A DNA stretch of 64,000 nucleotides from Marixanthomonas sp963974425 (GTDB taxonomy: Bacteria > Bacteroidota > Bacteroidia > Flavobacteriales > Flavobacteriaceae). Location of the stretch: positions 1 through 64,000 of the forward strand of contig NZ_CAXBCK010000011.1 in assembly GCF_963974425.1 (NCBI RefSeq). The letters are read 5' to 3'. Below, piece after piece: positions 25,458-33,461 of this stretch; position 1 is the first letter of the stretch; the number at the start of each line of letters is the position of its first letter. The translations under genes were made by a program, and so were the position numbers. The notes below the pieces were generated by a model. It was not told where the DNA came from. It saw only the letters and a list, made by a program, of their open reading frames with translations, and made no database searches.

Positions 25458-26213
25458 ATGGAAGTATTAATTATAGAAGACGAAAAACCTTCAGCAAGAC
25501 GGTTAAAACGAATGCTCGAAAAGCTAGATGTAACTGTAAACCATACGCTTCATAGTGTTGAGGAATCTATCCAGTGGTTTTCAAATAATCCACAACCCGA
25601 ATTGATTTTTTTGGATATTCAGCTTAGCGATGGTCTCTCTTTTGAAATTTTCGACGCAGTTTCCATAACCAGTTCTATTATTTTCACCACTGCCTATGAC
25701 GAATATGCACTGCAAGCTTTTAAACTGAACAGTATAGATTACCTTTTAAAACCTATTGATCAAGAAGATTTAGAAAAAGCAGTTGAAAAGTATAAAACTT
25801 TTAAACCACAGCAACAGAACGTTCAGTTAAATTTTGAAGATATTAAAAAAATGTTGACCAATCCAGTGGAACGTGAGTACAAAAAGCGTTTTACAACAAA
25901 AATAGGGCAGCACCTTAAAATGATTTCGGTAGATGATATTGAGTGTTTTTATTCTGAAAACAAAGGAACCTACGCATACACTACCGAAGGTCGTGATTAC
26001 TTATTAGATACAACTTTAGAACAACTGGAAAACGAGCTAGCACCTGAAACCTTTTTTAGGGTAAATCGAACTTTTTTCATCAATATTAATACTATTAAGG
26101 ATATTATATCGTACACAAACTCTCGGCTTCAGTTAAAACTAAATAGTTATTCCGATCAAGATATAATCGTAGCGCGAGAACGTGTAAAGGATTTCAAAAT
26201 TTGGCTGGAATAA
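25458..26213 (+). CDS. LytTR-family response regulator
   Basis: The 251-residue protein has a receiver domain (1-115; acidic pocket IIEDE, phospho-acceptor Asp53 in LIFLDIQLSDG, TAYDEYALQAF and LLKP) and a C-terminal LytTR DNA-binding domain (about 150-250; FTTKIGQHLKMISVDDIECFYSENKGTY, FFRVNRTFFININTI). Such regulators normally pair with a LytS/YehU-type histidine kinase encoded next to them. None is found here, so it is an orphan in this window. A terminator precedes it, so it is probably transcribed alone. Confidence 0.94.
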   Translation: MEVLIIEDEKPSARRLKRMLEKLDVTVNHTLHSVEESIQWFSNNPQPELIFLDIQLSDGLSFEIFDAVSITSSIIFTTAYDEYALQAFKLNSIDYLLKPIDQEDLEKAVEKYKTFKPQQQNVQLNFEDIKKMLTNPVEREYKKRFTTKIGQHLKMISVDDIECFYSENKGTYAYTTEGRDYLLDTTLEQLENELAPETFFRVNRTFFININTIKDIISYTNSRLQLKLNSYSDQDIIVARERVKDFKIWLE

Positions 26214-26294
26214 ATCGTATTTCAGAAATAAAACTACGCTATCCTTGCAAAAGTAAAGACGTAACTGCATCTTTGCGAGCTGTAAACCATTAAT

Positions 26295-27104
26295 ATGTCA
26301 AAGGTTGTTTTAATAACGGGCGGATCTTCCGGAATAGGAAAAGCAATAGGTGCTTACTTACTTTCAAAAAACTATGTAGTATACGGTACGAGCCGTAATC
26401 CTGATAAATATAAAGATACCAGTCCATTCCCTCTATTGAAAATGGAAGTCACTAGCTTAGAGAGCGTTCAAGAATCTGTAAACGAGTTATTAAAACAAGA
26501 AGAAAGAGTTGATGTATTAATTAACAATGCCGGTGTGGGAATTACTGGACCCATTGAAGAAACACCTAATGCTGAAATTGAAAAAGCCTTCGCTACCAAC
26601 TTATACGGACCTATAAATGTTATAAAAGCTGTTTTACCAACTATGCGAGAGCAGGGGAGTGGCACTATAATTAACATAACCTCTATTGCAGGTTATATGG
26701 GACTTCCGTACCGTGGAATCTATTCAGCAACAAAAGCCGCTTTAGAAATTACCATTGAAGCCTTGCGAATGGAAGTACGGCAATTTGGCGTTAAAATGAC
26801 CAACATTGCACCTGGCGATTTTGCCACCAATATTGCTGCTAGTAGATACCACGCTCCACAACTAGAAGACTCTCCCTACAAAAAAGAATACGGGAATACT
26901 TTAAAAATAATGGATGAGCACGTAGACTCTGGAGAGGATCCTGATAAAATGGCTAAGGTGGTTCATCAAATTATCGAGACGAAAAATCCTAAAGTACATT
27001 ATAAGGTTGGCTCTTTCCTTCAGAAATTTTCTGTGGTTCTTAAAAAAATACTTCCAGATAAAACATACGAGCGTATGTTATTGAATCATTATAAGCTGAA
27101 ATAA
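26295..27104 (+). CDS. Short-chain dehydrogenase/reductase
   Basis: The 269-residue classical SDR has the cofactor loop TGGSSGIG (8-15), NNAGVG near 77 and a catalytic set Ser130, Tyr143 and Lys147 (YSATK). ARG-type residues after strand 2 (YGTSRNPDKY) suggest NADP(H) use. The C-terminal extension (about 210-269; VHYKVGSFLQKFSVVLKKILPDKTYERML) is basic and amphipathic, as in SDRs that associate with membranes or act on lipid substrates. The substrate cannot be read from the sequence. It is 81 bases upstream of the transaldolase gene, which has its own promoter element. Confidence 0.92.
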   Translation: MSKVVLITGGSSGIGKAIGAYLLSKNYVVYGTSRNPDKYKDTSPFPLLKMEVTSLESVQESVNELLKQEERVDVLINNAGVGITGPIEETPNAEIEKAFATNLYGPINVIKAVLPTMREQGSGTIINITSIAGYMGLPYRGIYSATKAALEITIEALRMEVRQFGVKMTNIAPGDFATNIAASRYHAPQLEDSPYKKEYGNTLKIMDEHVDSGEDPDKMAKVVHQIIETKNPKVHYKVGSFLQKFSVVLKKILPDKTYERMLLNHYKLK

Positions 27105-27148
27105 ACAATCTTTTTCTGTTTTCAGTTTAAAACAGCGGTAATCTTCGT

Positions 27149-27156
27149 TACTTTTG
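27149..27156 (+). promoter_or_regulatory. -7 promoter element of the transaldolase gene
   Basis: TACTTTTG is an exact TAnnTTTG match, 29 bases before the ATG at 27186. Confidence 0.58.
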
Positions 27157-27185
27157 TAACAATCAAAAACTGAAAACCCGTTACT

Positions 27186-27839
27186 ATGAAATTCTTTATC
27201 GATACCGCAAACTTAGATCAAATTCGCGAAGCACAAGACTTAGGTGTTTTAGATGGCGTAACTACCAACCCATCGTTAATGGCCAAAGAAGGCATTACTG
27301 GGCGTAATAATATTTTAAAACATTACGTAGATATCTGTAATATTGTAGATGGCGATGTTTCTGCTGAAGTAATCGCAACCGATTTTGACGGTATTGTAAA
27401 AGAAGGCGAACAATTGGCAGATTTACACGAGCAGATCGTGGTAAAAATACCCATGATTAAAGAAGGAATAAAAGCGATAAAGTACTTTACCGACAAAGGG
27501 ATTAGAACTAACTGTACGTTAGTGTTCTCTGCAGGACAAGCTTTGTTGGCCGCAAAAGCAGGAGCTACGTATGTATCCCCATTTATTGGTAGATTGGATG
27601 ATATTTCGACAGATGGATTAAATCTTATTGCTGAAATACGCCTTATTTATGATAATTACGGTTTTGAGACGGAGATATTAGCTGCTTCTATTCGTCACAC
27701 CATGCACGTTTTAGAATGTGCAAAAATTGGAGCTGATGTTATGACGGGACCACTTTCTTCAATTGAAGGGTTGTTAAAACACCCACTTACGGATATCGGT
27801 CTTGAAAAGTTTTTAGCAGATTATAAGAAAGGGAATTAA
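27186..27839 (+). CDS. Small transaldolase (fructose-6-phosphate aldolase-like subfamily)
   Basis: The 217-residue protein belongs to the short TalC/FSA branch of transaldolases, which form a TIM barrel and act in the non-oxidative pentose phosphate pathway or as fructose-6-phosphate aldolase. Seen are FIDTANLDQIREA and GVTTNPSLMAKEG near the start, the Schiff-base Lys87 in VVKIPM, TNCTLVFSAGQALLAAKAGATYVSPFIGRLDD, and the phosphate-binding AASIRHTMHV near 171. All expected residues are present and the length is normal. Whether it exchanges dihydroxyacetone units or only cleaves F6P cannot be decided by eye. It is followed by a shared bidirectional terminator. Confidence 0.93.
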   Translation: MKFFIDTANLDQIREAQDLGVLDGVTTNPSLMAKEGITGRNNILKHYVDICNIVDGDVSAEVIATDFDGIVKEGEQLADLHEQIVVKIPMIKEGIKAIKYFTDKGIRTNCTLVFSAGQALLAAKAGATYVSPFIGRLDDISTDGLNLIAEIRLIYDNYGFETEILAASIRHTMHVLECAKIGADVMTGPLSSIEGLLKHPLTDIGLEKFLADYKKGN

Positions 27840-27866
27840 GAAAAAGAGATTTAATTTTGAAAATAT

Positions 27867-27900
27867 AAAAGCCTTCTACAGAAATGTGGAGGGCTTTATT
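27867..27900. terminator. Bidirectional terminator between convergent genes
   Basis: An imperfect stem, AAAGCCTTCTAC / GTGGAGGGCTTT, with A and T runs on both sides. It overlaps the stop codon of the minus-strand lipoprotein gene (27896-27898), so it can serve both genes. Confidence 0.75.
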
Positions 27901-29296
27901 TATTAATATACCCTAACAGCAACTCTTCAATTTCCGTACTGAGTAAATTGGTATTGCCTTCTAGAATCATTCCGTCTTTATCAAGTATCAACGCTTTATT
28001 AACTGATGTAAGCACCAATTTTTTTTCAGCTTCTTGAATGTTTTCAAACTGATATTCATTTGAAAGATTGTAATTAAGCCTCTTTACGATGTTTAGCCAT
28101 TTTTTATAATGAGTATCCGTATTGATTCCTATATAATCATATTCTGGATATTTTGATTTCAATTCGGAAACTTTAAAATGGATGCTTTTATAATGCGGAA
28201 CAGATTTCATGGACCAAAAGTAGAGTACTGTAGGTTTGTTAATTATACCTTGTAAGTCTGTCACAGTATTCTTTGTAGTAACCAATTCTAAATTTGGTAC
28301 TATGTGATTAGGAGTTAATTGTATAGTGGCTTCTGCCAATCTGTTCATTATCTTTTTATGTTGTGTATTGGTACTTACTTTATTAAAAAGAGTAATTATT
28401 TTTTCCTCATTTTCTGAATTTTTAGCATTCAGTAAATATCGTCTCACATTATATTTTAAGAGATCATTTTTAAGGGAATCGTTTGTGATTACACTATCAA
28501 TGACCTTCAGTTTAGCATAATTATGCAAAAAAGAAAGTCTATCAAAATTCGCTTCGTCTTGCTTTTGATTATGGGCTAAGTTGTCTAGATAAAAATTTAA
28601 AAAGCGATAGTATGGATAGGTTGTGCGCAGTAGTTCATTCCCAAAATCTACATTTTCACGATAGTCGTAAAAATCTGCAGGGAAATCGTTTTTATCAATG
28701 GAGCTTTTATTTGCGTGAGTAGATGTATAAAGCTCTTTACGCATATTATAGATATAATCAATATTAGATTCTGCTACCTCTTTAAGGATTTTAGTAGGCT
28801 CATTTTTTGATAAAAAACTAGTATAAATAGATTCCCACTCGTTTCTTAATGAGTCTAGTTTAGTTTCAAATTCTGCAGGAGGCAATTGATTGTAACGGGC
28901 AAGTAATGGAGCTTCTTTTTCATTTAAGAGGAAAAAATCCATTAAGAGATTATTCTTGTCGCCACCCTGTCCAGAAAAGGAAAGTGACTCGTCAAACTCA
29001 ATAGTATTAACTCTCAGTAATATACTATCACCTGGTTCAATATAAACTGCTTGATATTCATTATGATTAAATGAATAAATACCTTCTTTAGGGTTTTTAA
29101 ATTTATAAGTAAAAAAATTATTATTATCTAGTTTAACCGTATCTAGTACTTTATTATATTGTGTAATATAAATGTAGTCACTTTTTGGGTTTACAATTTC
29201 TCCACTAAGCCAAGTATCGCCATTACTCGATTCTTCTTTGTCATTACAAGAAACGATCAAAGCAATTAATAAAAAGATAAGTAGCGTTTTTTTCAC
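27896..29296 (-). CDS. TlpA-like thioredoxin-fold lipoprotein lacking the CxxC
   Basis: The 466-residue lipoprotein has a signal peptide ending LIVSC, with Cys17 as the lipid site. An N-terminal beta-sandwich of about 100 residues precedes a long helical middle region and a C-terminal thioredoxin-like domain (about 335-466). The latter follows the TlpA pattern: PNLELVTTKNTVTDLQGIINKPTVLYFW at its start and LILDKDGMILEGN near the end. The redox motif WCxxC is replaced by WSMKSVPHYK, so it cannot do disulfide chemistry. It may act in binding or structure. It is monocistronic with its own promoter and ends in a shared terminator. Confidence 0.85.
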   Translation of the reverse strand: MKKTLLIFLLIALIVSCNDKEESSNGDTWLSGEIVNPKSDYIYITQYNKVLDTVKLDNNNFFTYKFKNPKEGIYSFNHNEYQAVYIEPGDSILLRVNTIEFDESLSFSGQGGDKNNLLMDFFLLNEKEAPLLARYNQLPPAEFETKLDSLRNEWESIYTSFLSKNEPTKILKEVAESNIDYIYNMRKELYTSTHANKSSIDKNDFPADFYDYRENVDFGNELLRTTYPYYRFLNFYLDNLAHNQKQDEANFDRLSFLHNYAKLKVIDSVITNDSLKNDLLKYNVRRYLLNAKNSENEEKIITLFNKVSTNTQHKKIMNRLAEATIQLTPNHIVPNLELVTTKNTVTDLQGIINKPTVLYFWSMKSVPHYKSIHFKVSELKSKYPEYDYIGINTDTHYKKWLNIVKRLNYNLSNEYQFENIQEAEKKLVLTSVNKALILDKDGMILEGNTNLLSTEIEELLLGYINK

Positions 29297-29319
29297 GAGG
29301 GCTGCTATTTGGTTTTAAA

Positions 29320-29347
29320 CAAATGTAAAAGACCCTGTATGTGCAAA
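29320..29347 (-). promoter_or_regulatory. Promoter of the CxxC-less TlpA lipoprotein gene
   Basis: On the minus strand TTTG (29344-29347) is followed after 16 bases by TACATTTG (29320-29327), an exact -7 match. Both halves of the Bacteroidota sigma-ABfr consensus are present, about 24 bases upstream of the ATG. Confidence 0.65.
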
Positions 29348-29411
29348 CTGTTAACCACACGTTAAAAGGAATATAAAAACGTTAATGTTTCTTCAGTCAC
29401 AGGTTATTCGT

Positions 29412-29419
29412 TACTTTTG
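29412..29419 (+). promoter_or_regulatory. -7 promoter element of the ABC-F gene
   Basis: TACTTTTG is an exact TAnnTTTG match, 24 bases before the start codon. Confidence 0.58.
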
Positions 29420-29432
29420 CGCAAAATTTAAA

Positions 29433-29439
29433 AGAGGAG
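29433..29439 (+). promoter_or_regulatory. Shine-Dalgarno-like site before the ABC-F gene
   Basis: AGAGGAG lies three bases before ATG 29443. Most genes in this window have only A-rich leaders, so this purine-rich site stands out and supports the chosen start. Confidence 0.6.
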
Positions 29440-29442
29440 AAA

Positions 29443-31068
29443 ATGCTTTCAGTTTCAAATTTGTCAGTTCAGTTTGGGAAACGTGTGTTATTCGATGAGG
29501 TAAGCACACAGTTTGTTCAAGGAAATTGCTATGGAATAATCGGCGCTAATGGTGCTGGTAAATCTACATTTTTAAAAATAATATCTGGAAAACAAGAGCC
29601 AACATCGGGTCATGTTCATTTAGAATCTGGAAAACGCATGTCTGTTTTAGAGCAGAATCACAATGCTTATGATGAGCATACCGTTTTGGAAACTGTTCTT
29701 CAAGGTAATAAACCTTTGTTTGAAATAAAGACTCAAATAGATGCGCTTTATGCAGATTATACAGATGAAAACGCTGATAAAATTGGAGAGCTTCAAGTAG
29801 TTTTTGAAGAAATGAATGGATGGAATGCCGATAGCGATGCGGCGGCAATGCTTTCAAATTTAGGAATTGATGAGAGTTTGCATTATACGATGATGAGTGA
29901 TATAGATGGTAAGCAAAAGGTGAGGGTGTTGTTAGCACAAGCATTATTTGGCAGTCCTGACGTATTGATTATGGATGAGCCTACCAACGACCTAGATTAT
30001 GAAACCATTACGTGGCTTGAAAATTTCTTAGCTAACTATGATAACTGTGTGATAGTGGTATCTCACGACCGTCACTTTTTAGATGCAGTTTGTACGCATA
30101 TTAGTGATATTGACTTCGGAAAAATAACCCACTACAGCGGTAACTATACTTTTTGGTATGAAAGTAGTCAATTGGCTATGCGTCAAAGAGCTCAACAGAA
30201 CAAAAAAGCCGAAGAAAAGAAAAAAGAATTAGAAGATTTTATTCGTCGCTTTAGTGCCAACGTGGCTAAATCGAAACAAGCAACTTCGAGAAAGAAAATG
30301 ATCGAAAAGCTGAATGTAGATGCTATTAAACCTTCTAGCCGTCGCTATCCCGCCATTATTTTTGATCGTGAGCGTGAAGCCGGTGACCAAATCCTTGAAG
30401 TTAATAAACTATCTGCTTCTATAGAGGGAGAGGTTTTGTTTAAAGATGTACATGTCAATTTAACAAAAGGGGATAAAGTAGTATTGTATTCTAGAGACTC
30501 ACGTGCTACAACTGCTTTTTATGAAATTATAAACGGAAATAGTAAAGCAGATTCAGGAGACTATAAATGGGGTGTTACTACGCTACAAAGTTATTTACCT
30601 CTAGATAATGAAAAATTCTTCGAAAACGATATGTCTTTGGTAGATTGGTTGCGTCAATACGCCAAAACTGAAGAAGAGCGCGAAGAAGTTTACATTCGTG
30701 GCTTTTTAGGAAAAATGTTGTTTAGTGGGGAAGAAGCGTTGAAAAAATCAAACGTTCTTTCTGGAGGTGAAAAAGTACGATGTATGCTAAGTAGAATGAT
30801 GATGATGCGTGCCAACGTGTTAATGCTAGACGAGCCAACGAATCACTTGGACTTAGAATCTATTACAGCGTTCAACAATTCTTTAAAGAACTTTAAAGGA
30901 ACGGTTATGTTAACCACACATGATCACGAGTTTGCACAAACCGTTGGTAACCGTGTGATCGAATTGACACCAAATGGTGTGATTGATCGCTACGCTACTT
31001 TCGATGAGTATATGAACGATAAAAAACTAAAAGAACAGCGTGATAAAATGTATGCTGTAGAAGCTTAA
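29443..31068 (+). CDS. ABC-F family ribosome-associated ATPase (YbiT-like)
   Basis: ABC-F proteins have two nucleotide-binding domains and no membrane part, and act on the ribosome's exit site. This 541-residue protein has NBD1 with Walker A GANGAGKST (34-42), a signature region SDIDGKQKVRVLLAQ and Walker B LIMDEPTNDLD. A charged linker follows (about 245-290; RAQQNKKAEEKKKELEDFI), then NBD2 with LSGGEKVR, LMLDEPTNHLD and the switch His (TTHDH). NBD2 Walker A is degenerate (YSRDSRATTAF instead of GxxxxGKS/T), which I believe is shared by the YbiT-like branch in Bacteroidota. A housekeeping translation role is more likely than antibiotic resistance. Confidence 0.92.
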   Translation: MLSVSNLSVQFGKRVLFDEVSTQFVQGNCYGIIGANGAGKSTFLKIISGKQEPTSGHVHLESGKRMSVLEQNHNAYDEHTVLETVLQGNKPLFEIKTQIDALYADYTDENADKIGELQVVFEEMNGWNADSDAAAMLSNLGIDESLHYTMMSDIDGKQKVRVLLAQALFGSPDVLIMDEPTNDLDYETITWLENFLANYDNCVIVVSHDRHFLDAVCTHISDIDFGKITHYSGNYTFWYESSQLAMRQRAQQNKKAEEKKKELEDFIRRFSANVAKSKQATSRKKMIEKLNVDAIKPSSRRYPAIIFDREREAGDQILEVNKLSASIEGEVLFKDVHVNLTKGDKVVLYSRDSRATTAFYEIINGNSKADSGDYKWGVTTLQSYLPLDNEKFFENDMSLVDWLRQYAKTEEEREEVYIRGFLGKMLFSGEEALKKSNVLSGGEKVRCMLSRMMMMRANVLMLDEPTNHLDLESITAFNNSLKNFKGTVMLTTHDHEFAQTVGNRVIELTPNGVIDRYATFDEYMNDKKLKEQRDKMYAVEA

Positions 31069-31073
31069 TAAAG

Positions 31074-31100
31074 AAAATCCCGCCAATTGGCGGGATTTTT
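31074..31100 (+). terminator. Rho-independent terminator after the ABC-F gene
   Basis: Palindromic stem AAATCCCGCC / GGCGGGATTT with a minimal loop, followed by T run. The symmetric arms may also serve the converging minus-strand gene. Confidence 0.87.
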
Positions 31101-31125
31101 AATTTTATAAAAATAGCTTGTTTTT

Positions 31126-31374
31126 TTATTCTTCTTCCTCCACATCTTTCAAAAACAAATCAATTACCGATTGTGCTCTAGGCAATTCATCCTTGCGGAT
31201 AAATAACCTTACCTGTCCAGGGACACCAGTGGCAAAACCACTAACTATACCACTTTGGTGATCGTCTTTGGTTATAGGCTCAATGTTAATATCGTTCAGC
31301 CTTGATCTTAGCGCTTGTGCTAACATCGTTGGACCTGTATAAATTCGTATGGTTTCTTCAGGGTTTTCGCTCAT
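31126..31374 (-). CDS. DUF2007-family small protein
   Basis: The 82-residue acidic protein matches DUF2007 (putative signal-transducing protein): IRIYTGPTMLAQALRSRLNDINIEPITKDDH at the start, a Gly-rich middle (SGIVSGFATGVPGQVRLFIRKDEL) and AQSVIDLFL near the end. The fold resembles a ferredoxin-like unit related to PII-type proteins, but no function is established. It lies five bases downstream of the 238-residue membrane protein gene and is presumably cotranscribed with it. Confidence 0.85.
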   Translation of the reverse strand: MSENPEETIRIYTGPTMLAQALRSRLNDINIEPITKDDHQSGIVSGFATGVPGQVRLFIRKDELPRAQSVIDLFLKDVEEEE

Positions 31375-31379
31375 AAGTT

Positions 31380-32096
31380 CTATGCGTTATAATATTTACT
31401 GTTCCAGATTGCGGTGTTAAAATTTTTTCCTTTAGCAAAACCGTAGAATAGGACCATTCCGCCTACCGATTTAAACATAAACAAAAATAACAATAAGTAT
31501 TCTTGAGTAGTGGGTCCTGCTGAAAATAAATGAATAGGTGTAATAGCTGTGAGTGCTAAACTTACAAAAAACACCGTCACGACAAGGTTTTCCAGTGTTT
31601 TGTAAGGCCACATTAATGCTTTTCGTAATGGATGAAGGTCATTCCCCCATTTGTGTATTAAATAAAAATAATCGTTTCCCATTGGGGCGAAAAGCAAGGG
31701 GTCGTCGGCATTTTCAAGATTTAAAAGTTTTGCAGGAGCAATGATTTTAAAATTTTTAAGAGCCGTGTTATGTTCGTTTTCAAGCTGACGGATTTTACTA
31801 ATAGCTTCTTCAGGAATGGTTTCTTTAAAAAAACGAGAGTCTAAAAATCGAAGCCGGTAATCCACACATATTTTCTGAATATCCGTAATGTGATATATTC
31901 GGTTGCTTTCCAGCTTATCGAAATTAAATGAATTATCTTTTTCTGAAACACCTTTTGCTAATGTTTCTTTTATAGCAAGACGCTTTGTTTCATTTTCAGA
32001 AAAAATAGTTGCTACTTCTTTTAAAATGTTTTCTTCAGAAATTCGCTTATCCCGAACCTGCTCCAATTTCAATTCAATATTGGTTTTTGTAAGCAT
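31380..32096 (-). CDS. Membrane protein of unknown function, two C-terminal helices
   Basis: The 238-residue protein has a soluble, helical N-terminal part (1-165; a conserved-looking stretch HITDIQKICVDYRLRFLDSRFF at about 70-91) and two hydrophobic helices near the C-terminus (LENLVVTVFFVSLALTAITPI and YLLLFLFMFKSVGGMVLFYGF). Both ends are probably cytoplasmic. I do not recognise the family. It forms a two-gene unit with the DUF2007 gene five bases downstream, and this pairing is the only hint to function. Confidence 0.72.
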   Translation of the reverse strand: MLTKTNIELKLEQVRDKRISEENILKEVATIFSENETKRLAIKETLAKGVSEKDNSFNFDKLESNRIYHITDIQKICVDYRLRFLDSRFFKETIPEEAISKIRQLENEHNTALKNFKIIAPAKLLNLENADDPLLFAPMGNDYFYLIHKWGNDLHPLRKALMWPYKTLENLVVTVFFVSLALTAITPIHLFSAGPTTQEYLLLFLFMFKSVGGMVLFYGFAKGKNFNTAIWNSKYYNA

Positions 32097-32279
32097 ACTA
32101 ATTTCTTTTTATATAAAATTAAAGGATAAAGAAATGGAAAGCAACATTTTAACAAGAGAATTCTGCTCTTTAGACAGTTTCTGTAGTGTTAAATAAAACC
32201 CAAAACAATATAGAATTAAAACCGCGATGGAAAGGGCTACGTTTATATAGACACATAAACAAACACTAAAATAACAATT

Positions 32280-32870
32280 ATGAAAAAGTTTAAAACAGTA
32301 GTTGCAGTATTAACAATGGCTTTAATAGCCGGTACTAGCACATCATTTGCACAAGATAAAATGATGAAAGACAAAAAAATGAAAGAAAAAACAGTTATGG
32401 TTGGCGGTGCCGAAATGTACCCTAGCAAAAATATAGTAGAAAATGCTGTAAACTCTAAAGATCATACAACATTGGTTGCTGCTGTTAAAGCTGCAGACTT
32501 AGTTGAAACCTTACAAGGCGACGGACCTTTTACGGTTTTCGCACCAACAAATAAAGCATTCGATAAATTACCAGAAGGAACAGTTGTTACTTTATTGAAA
32601 CCAGAAAATAAAAAGAAACTACAAACGGTACTTACGTATCATGTAGTTGCTGGTGATATGAAAGCAGCCGATATTGTTGCCGCAATTAAAAAAGGTAATG
32701 GTAAAGCAACATTCAAAACCGTAAGCGGTGGAACATTAACTGCTATGATGAAAGGAAAAAAAGTAGTATTGAAAGATGAAAATGGCGGTATGGCAATGGT
32801 GACTATTGCAAACGTTAACCAATCTAATGGTGTGATTCACATAATAGATTCAGTTGTATTGCCAAAGTAA
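32280..32870 (+). CDS. Exported fasciclin-domain protein with Lys/Met-rich leader
   Basis: The 196-residue protein has a signal peptide (about 1-24, ending TSFAQ), then a short Lys/Met-rich segment (DKMMKDKKMKEKTVMV). A complete fasciclin (FAS1) domain follows (about 50-195). FAS1 landmarks are NIVENAVNSKDHTTLVAAVKAADL, the H1 motif GPFTVFAPTNKAFDKLP, YHVVAGDM and the H2-like VNQSNGVIHIIDSVVLP. FAS1 domains mediate adhesion or matrix binding. The Lys/Met-rich segment nearly repeats a stretch of the neighbour at 33074, so the two are probably related in role. A TACGTTTA element lies about 40 bases upstream. Confidence 0.92.
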   Translation: MKKFKTVVAVLTMALIAGTSTSFAQDKMMKDKKMKEKTVMVGGAEMYPSKNIVENAVNSKDHTTLVAAVKAADLVETLQGDGPFTVFAPTNKAFDKLPEGTVVTLLKPENKKKLQTVLTYHVVAGDMKAADIVAAIKKGNGKATFKTVSGGTLTAMMKGKKVVLKDENGGMAMVTIANVNQSNGVIHIIDSVVLPK

Positions 32871-32904
32871 TTTTTTATTGATTAGAGGTTAAGTTAATAT
32901 TCTT

Positions 32905-32932
32905 AAAAGCGGCTTTTAAAAGCCGCTTTTTT
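32905..32932 (+). terminator. Rho-independent terminator after the fasciclin gene
   Basis: Stem AAAAGCGGCTTT / AAAGCCGCTTTT with a tiny loop and a following T run. Confidence 0.88.
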
Positions 32933-32976
32933 AGTTTTTATAAAAAAAATATAATGATGCTATAAAATAAACGACG

Positions 32977-32984
32977 TATCTTTG
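32977..32984 (+). promoter_or_regulatory. -7 promoter element of the Lys/Met-rich protein gene
   Basis: TATCTTTG is an exact TAnnTTTG match. The 5' leader to the ATG at 33074 would be about 80 bases, unusually long for this window. Confidence 0.55.
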
Positions 32985-33073
32985 TTAAAAAGACAGATAT
33001 TTAACCTAAAAATTGAATATATATTTTAGTTTTAATTAAAAAATAGTTAATAACAAACTTAACAAGTACAATT

Positions 33074-33388
33074 ATGAAAACTTCAAGAATTATTACTACC
33101 GCACTATTTTGTACCGCATTATTGGCAGGAACAGCTACTTCATTTGCTCAAGACAAAACCGAAAAAGAGGATATGAAGAAAGAGGAAATGATGGACAAAA
33201 AGCAGGACAAAATGACAAAAGAAGAGAAGATGATGAAAAAAAAGGAGATGAAAGAAGAGAAAATGATGAAAAAAAAGCAGATGAAGAAAGATAAGATGAT
33301 GAAAGATGAAAAAATGAAGAAGGATGAAATAGAAGAATTGCAAGAATTGGACGACGACGGATTGATGAAAGATGATGATGGTAAGTAA
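33074..33388 (+). CDS. Exported Lys/Met-rich low-complexity protein
   Basis: The 104-residue protein has a clear signal peptide (1-25, ATSFA before Gln26). The mature part of about 79 residues has 26 Lys and 14 Met, the rest being mostly Glu, Asp and Gln. Three tandem 11-residue units are visible (residues 50-82, bases 33221-33319): EEKMMKKKEMK, EEKMMKKKQMK, KDKMMKDEKMK. An 11-residue period fits a continuous helix or hendecad coiled coil. Paired Met (MM) spaced with M suggests possible Cu(I)/Ag(I) binding, but this is only a composition argument. The tail is acidic (DDDGLMKDDDGK). The segment DKMMKDEKMKK nearly equals one in the fasciclin neighbour. No family is recognised. It has its own promoter and terminator. 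Confidence 0.8.
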   Translation: MKTSRIITTALFCTALLAGTATSFAQDKTEKEDMKKEEMMDKKQDKMTKEEKMMKKKEMKEEKMMKKKQMKKDKMMKDEKMKKDEIEELQELDDDGLMKDDDGK

Positions 33389-33411
33389 TCAATAATGCAT
33401 TTCATTATAAA

Positions 33412-33444
33412 AAAAAACAGCGGTGTTATGCCGCTGTTTTTTTT
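33412..33444. terminator. Terminator between Lys/Met-rich gene and pheT
   Basis: Stem AAACAGCGG / CCGCTGTTT with loop TGTTATG, flanked by A and T runs on both sides. It can terminate both the plus-strand gene and the converging pheT. Confidence 0.87.
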
Positions 33445-33461
33445 AAATAGTTGTCTATAAA

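Noticed and set aside
33221..33319. CRISPR-like or VNTR non-coding array of 33-base units
   Set aside because: The units are directly adjacent without spacers and encode an in-frame 11-residue helical repeat.
33135..33405. Minus-strand frames opposite the Lys/Met-rich gene
   Set aside because: They are Phe/Leu/Ser/His homopolymer-like shadows of AG-rich codons and have no start context.
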